Part shown: positions 7,745-8,654 of the stretch, piece after piece
How the letters are laid out: each line of letters starts with the position of its first letter
How positions within the stretch are numbered: position 1 is the first letter of the stretch
Origin: Acidobacteriota bacterium
Lineage (GTDB): Bacteria > Acidobacteriota > Terriglobia > Terriglobales > Acidobacteriaceae
Length of the DNA stretch: 8,654 nt
Direction of reading: 5' to 3'
Assembly: GCA_021781255.1 (NCBI GenBank)
Contig: JAJXXG010000460.1
Location: forward strand, 1-8,654
The notes under the pieces: model-generated
Told to the model about the DNA's origin: nothing
The model's input: only the letters and a program-made list of their open reading frames with translations
The model's database searches: none
Position numbers and translations under genes: made by a program

Positions 7745-7808
7745 TGTCATCCTGAGCGAATTCTGGCGCATTTATTTTGCGCCAAAATGAGTCGAAGGAC
7801 CTGCGGTT
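7745..7808 (+). repeat. Dispersed head-core-tail repeat, copy B
   Basis: The head TGTCATCCTGAGCG (7745-7758) and tail AGTCGAAGGACCTGCGGTT (7790-7808) enclose a strong hairpin. ATTCTGGCGCA (7760-7770) pairs with TGCGCCAAAAT (7778-7788) around the loop TTTATTT, with a single C-A mismatch in 11 positions. It occupies most of the 145-bp gap between the 7851-8573 gene and the lptC/A-like gene, so it would sit in the transcript if the two are co-transcribed. No promoter was recognised in that gap. Confidence 0.88.
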
Positions 7809-7850
7809 AAGGCCGCCGGTTACTTTGCAATGAACCTCCGAAACACCACG

Positions 7851-8573
7851 CTAGTTCCTCATTCCCAATCGCGCCGCAAGCCGCTGCGCAAGGCTCTCGC
7901 CCAGCTCGCTCCACAGCAGGCGCGCTGTGGCTCCGGAATCTCTTTCCACGGCCTGAGTGAGACCGACAAGCTGGCGGACGTTCTCTTCGACATGTCTGGC
8001 GCCCACCTGGTCCAGCTCGGCGTCTTCCTCAAGAAACGGCGTGTCCGTGCCGAAGTCCACGCGGATATGCCCCTCCTGCTCATACGCGCCCTCGTCGAAG
8101 AGCGGCCCAAAGCCCGTCACACGCACTAGCCGCGCCTCCCGCACCCAGCTCCCAAAATGCTTTTCATCCTGAGCGCTCAAATTCGGATTGTCATCCTGAG
8201 CATCTTCTTGGCTTGTCATCCTGAGCGAGTCAGCCAGGGGCTGATGAGTCGAAGGACCTGCGGTTGCTTCTTTCAGCTCCCACAAACTCCATCCAATCTG
8301 GAATTCGTAGGCATAGTCCTCGTGCAGCAGTTCCAGCGCTTCTTCGACGGCTTGCCGCGGCTCGGTTCCGCGCGCCGGCCCGTCCCCCGCACGCCCATAA
8401 ATCCGCTGGAAGACCGGCGCCTCGTTCCAGCTCACCGGCCACACCGTGGCGGCGTACACCCTGGCCTCGCCGCCGTGCGCGGCAAAGGCGCCCAGCACCG
8501 CCGTCAGCTTGTCGGGGAGCGCCTCCAAGCGCAGATTCGGGTACCACAGGCTCAGATAAAGCGTGTCGGACAT
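7851..8573 (-). CDS. Uncharacterised protein carrying an in-frame repeat insertion
   Basis: I do not recognise a family for this 240-residue protein. It has no signal peptide or membrane helix, and is acidic with many aromatics, consistent with a soluble cytoplasmic protein. The N-terminal part (1-100) begins MSDTLYLSLWYPNLRLEALP and contains AAHGGEARVYAATVWPVSW, and FQIGWSLWEL at 91-100. The C-terminal part (141-240) has VTGFGPLFDEGAYEQEGHIRVDFGTDTPFLEE and a helical end. Between them, residues about 103-137 are encoded by repeat copy C and look unlike the rest (Ser/Asp/Gln-rich, with AQDD and AQDE repeated). Without them the protein would be about 205 residues. The ATG has no clear Shine-Dalgarno sequence. 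It lies 11 nt after a probable upstream stop codon, so translational coupling is plausible. It precedes the lptC/A-like gene on the same strand, with a repeat between. Codon use and the ordered flanks suggest a real gene. Confidence 0.75.
   Translation of the reverse strand: MSDTLYLSLWYPNLRLEALPDKLTAVLGAFAAHGGEARVYAATVWPVSWNEAPVFQRIYGRAGDGPARGTEPRQAVEEALELLHEDYAYEFQIGWSLWELKEATAGPSTHQPLADSLRMTSQEDAQDDNPNLSAQDEKHFGSWVREARLVRVTGFGPLFDEGAYEQEGHIRVDFGTDTPFLEEDAELDQVGARHVEENVRQLVGLTQAVERDSGATARLLWSELGESLAQRLAARLGMRN
8164..8265 (+). repeat. Dispersed repeat copy C, triplicated head, inside a coding gene
   Basis: Three heads lie in a row: TCATCCTGAGCG (8164-8175), TGTCATCCTGAGC (8189-8201) and TGTCATCCTGAGCG (8214-8227). 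They are followed by a hairpin, TCAGCC (8230-8235) and GGCTGA (8239-8244) around AGG, and one tail AGTCGAAGGACCTGCGGTT (8247-8265). The span is 102 bp, exactly 34 codons, and contains no stop in the minus-strand reading frame of the host gene. Heads 1 and 2 are 27 nt apart and encode AQDE and AQDD in the same frame. Head 3 is 25 nt further on and is read in another frame, giving LRMTS. Confidence 0.9.
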
Positions 8574-8584
8574 CTGTCTTTAGT

Positions 8585-8654
8585 TTAGACGGGGGCGGCG
8601 GAGAACGATGCTGGAACAGCGATGCCGGCGGCGACGGTCACCCCGTAACAATCT
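8585..8654 (-). CDS. Possible C-terminal tail of an upstream gene (partial)
   Basis: On the minus strand an open frame enters from the window edge and reads DCYGVTVAAGIAVPASFSAA then PV, ending at TAA (8587-8585). Codon third positions are mostly G/C as in the neighbouring genes, and the Ala/Val-rich composition is protein-like. One other minus-strand frame closes at once and the third is Arg-rich. The stop is 11 nt before the ATG of the 7851-8573 gene, which would fit an operon. With only 22 codons visible, neither its reality nor its function can be established. Confidence 0.4.
   Translation of the reverse strand, partial: DCYGVTVAAGIAVPASFSAAPV

Noticed and set aside
143..8265. CRISPR-like array from the TCATCCTGAGCG repeats
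   Set aside because: The copies are scattered over 8 kb, or 25-27 nt apart inside a gene. There are no regular spacers and no cas genes.
8608..8654. Possible plus-strand gene start after GGAG near the right edge
   Set aside because: The frame from ATG 8608 encodes an Arg-rich run, and the ATG at 8622 ends after eight codons. The minus-strand tail reading is more protein-like.

Overview
The window looks like ordinary chromosome from a GC-rich Gram-negative bacterium, most probably an Acidobacteriota (Terriglobia-type) genome. This placement is an inference. It rests on an unusually long LptC/LptA-like protein directly upstream of lptB and rpoN, the character of the ArgRS, GTG starts, and short dispersed repeats of the TGTCATCCTGAGCG type. 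No rRNA, tRNA, CRISPR array, phage gene or transposase gene was seen.

Layout. At the left edge is the first 22 codons of metG (methionyl-tRNA synthetase, minus strand), running out of the window. It is divergent from argS (plus, 378-2423), and a 309-bp intergenic region between them carries one dispersed repeat. argS converges on rpoN (sigma-54, minus, 2512-4125) with only 88 bp between the stops. Upstream of rpoN on the same strand are lptB (4389-5117), a giant lptC/lptA-like gene (5135-7705), an unrecognised conserved-looking gene (7851-8573), and probably the C-terminal tail of one more gene (8585-8654).

Function. The minus-strand genes resemble the lptC-lptA-lptB-rpoN neighbourhood known from proteobacteria. 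LptB is the cytoplasmic ATPase that powers lipopolysaccharide export. The 856-residue protein is membrane-anchored and probably supplies the periplasmic LptC/LptA bridge. RpoN is the alternative sigma factor. The two aminoacyl-tRNA synthetases at the left are housekeeping genes.

Unexplained structure. (1) A dispersed repeat family has a conserved 14-nt head and a 19-nt tail around a palindromic core that differs in each copy. There are three copies, all in the same orientation. One has a triplicated head and lies inside the 7851-8573 gene, where it is read through in frame as about 34 extra residues. (2) A 66-bp near-perfect palindrome between lptB and rpoN includes the lptB stop codon. It looks like a small inverted-repeat element (MITE-like) or a strong processing/attenuation hairpin. 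These two are the points most worth following up.
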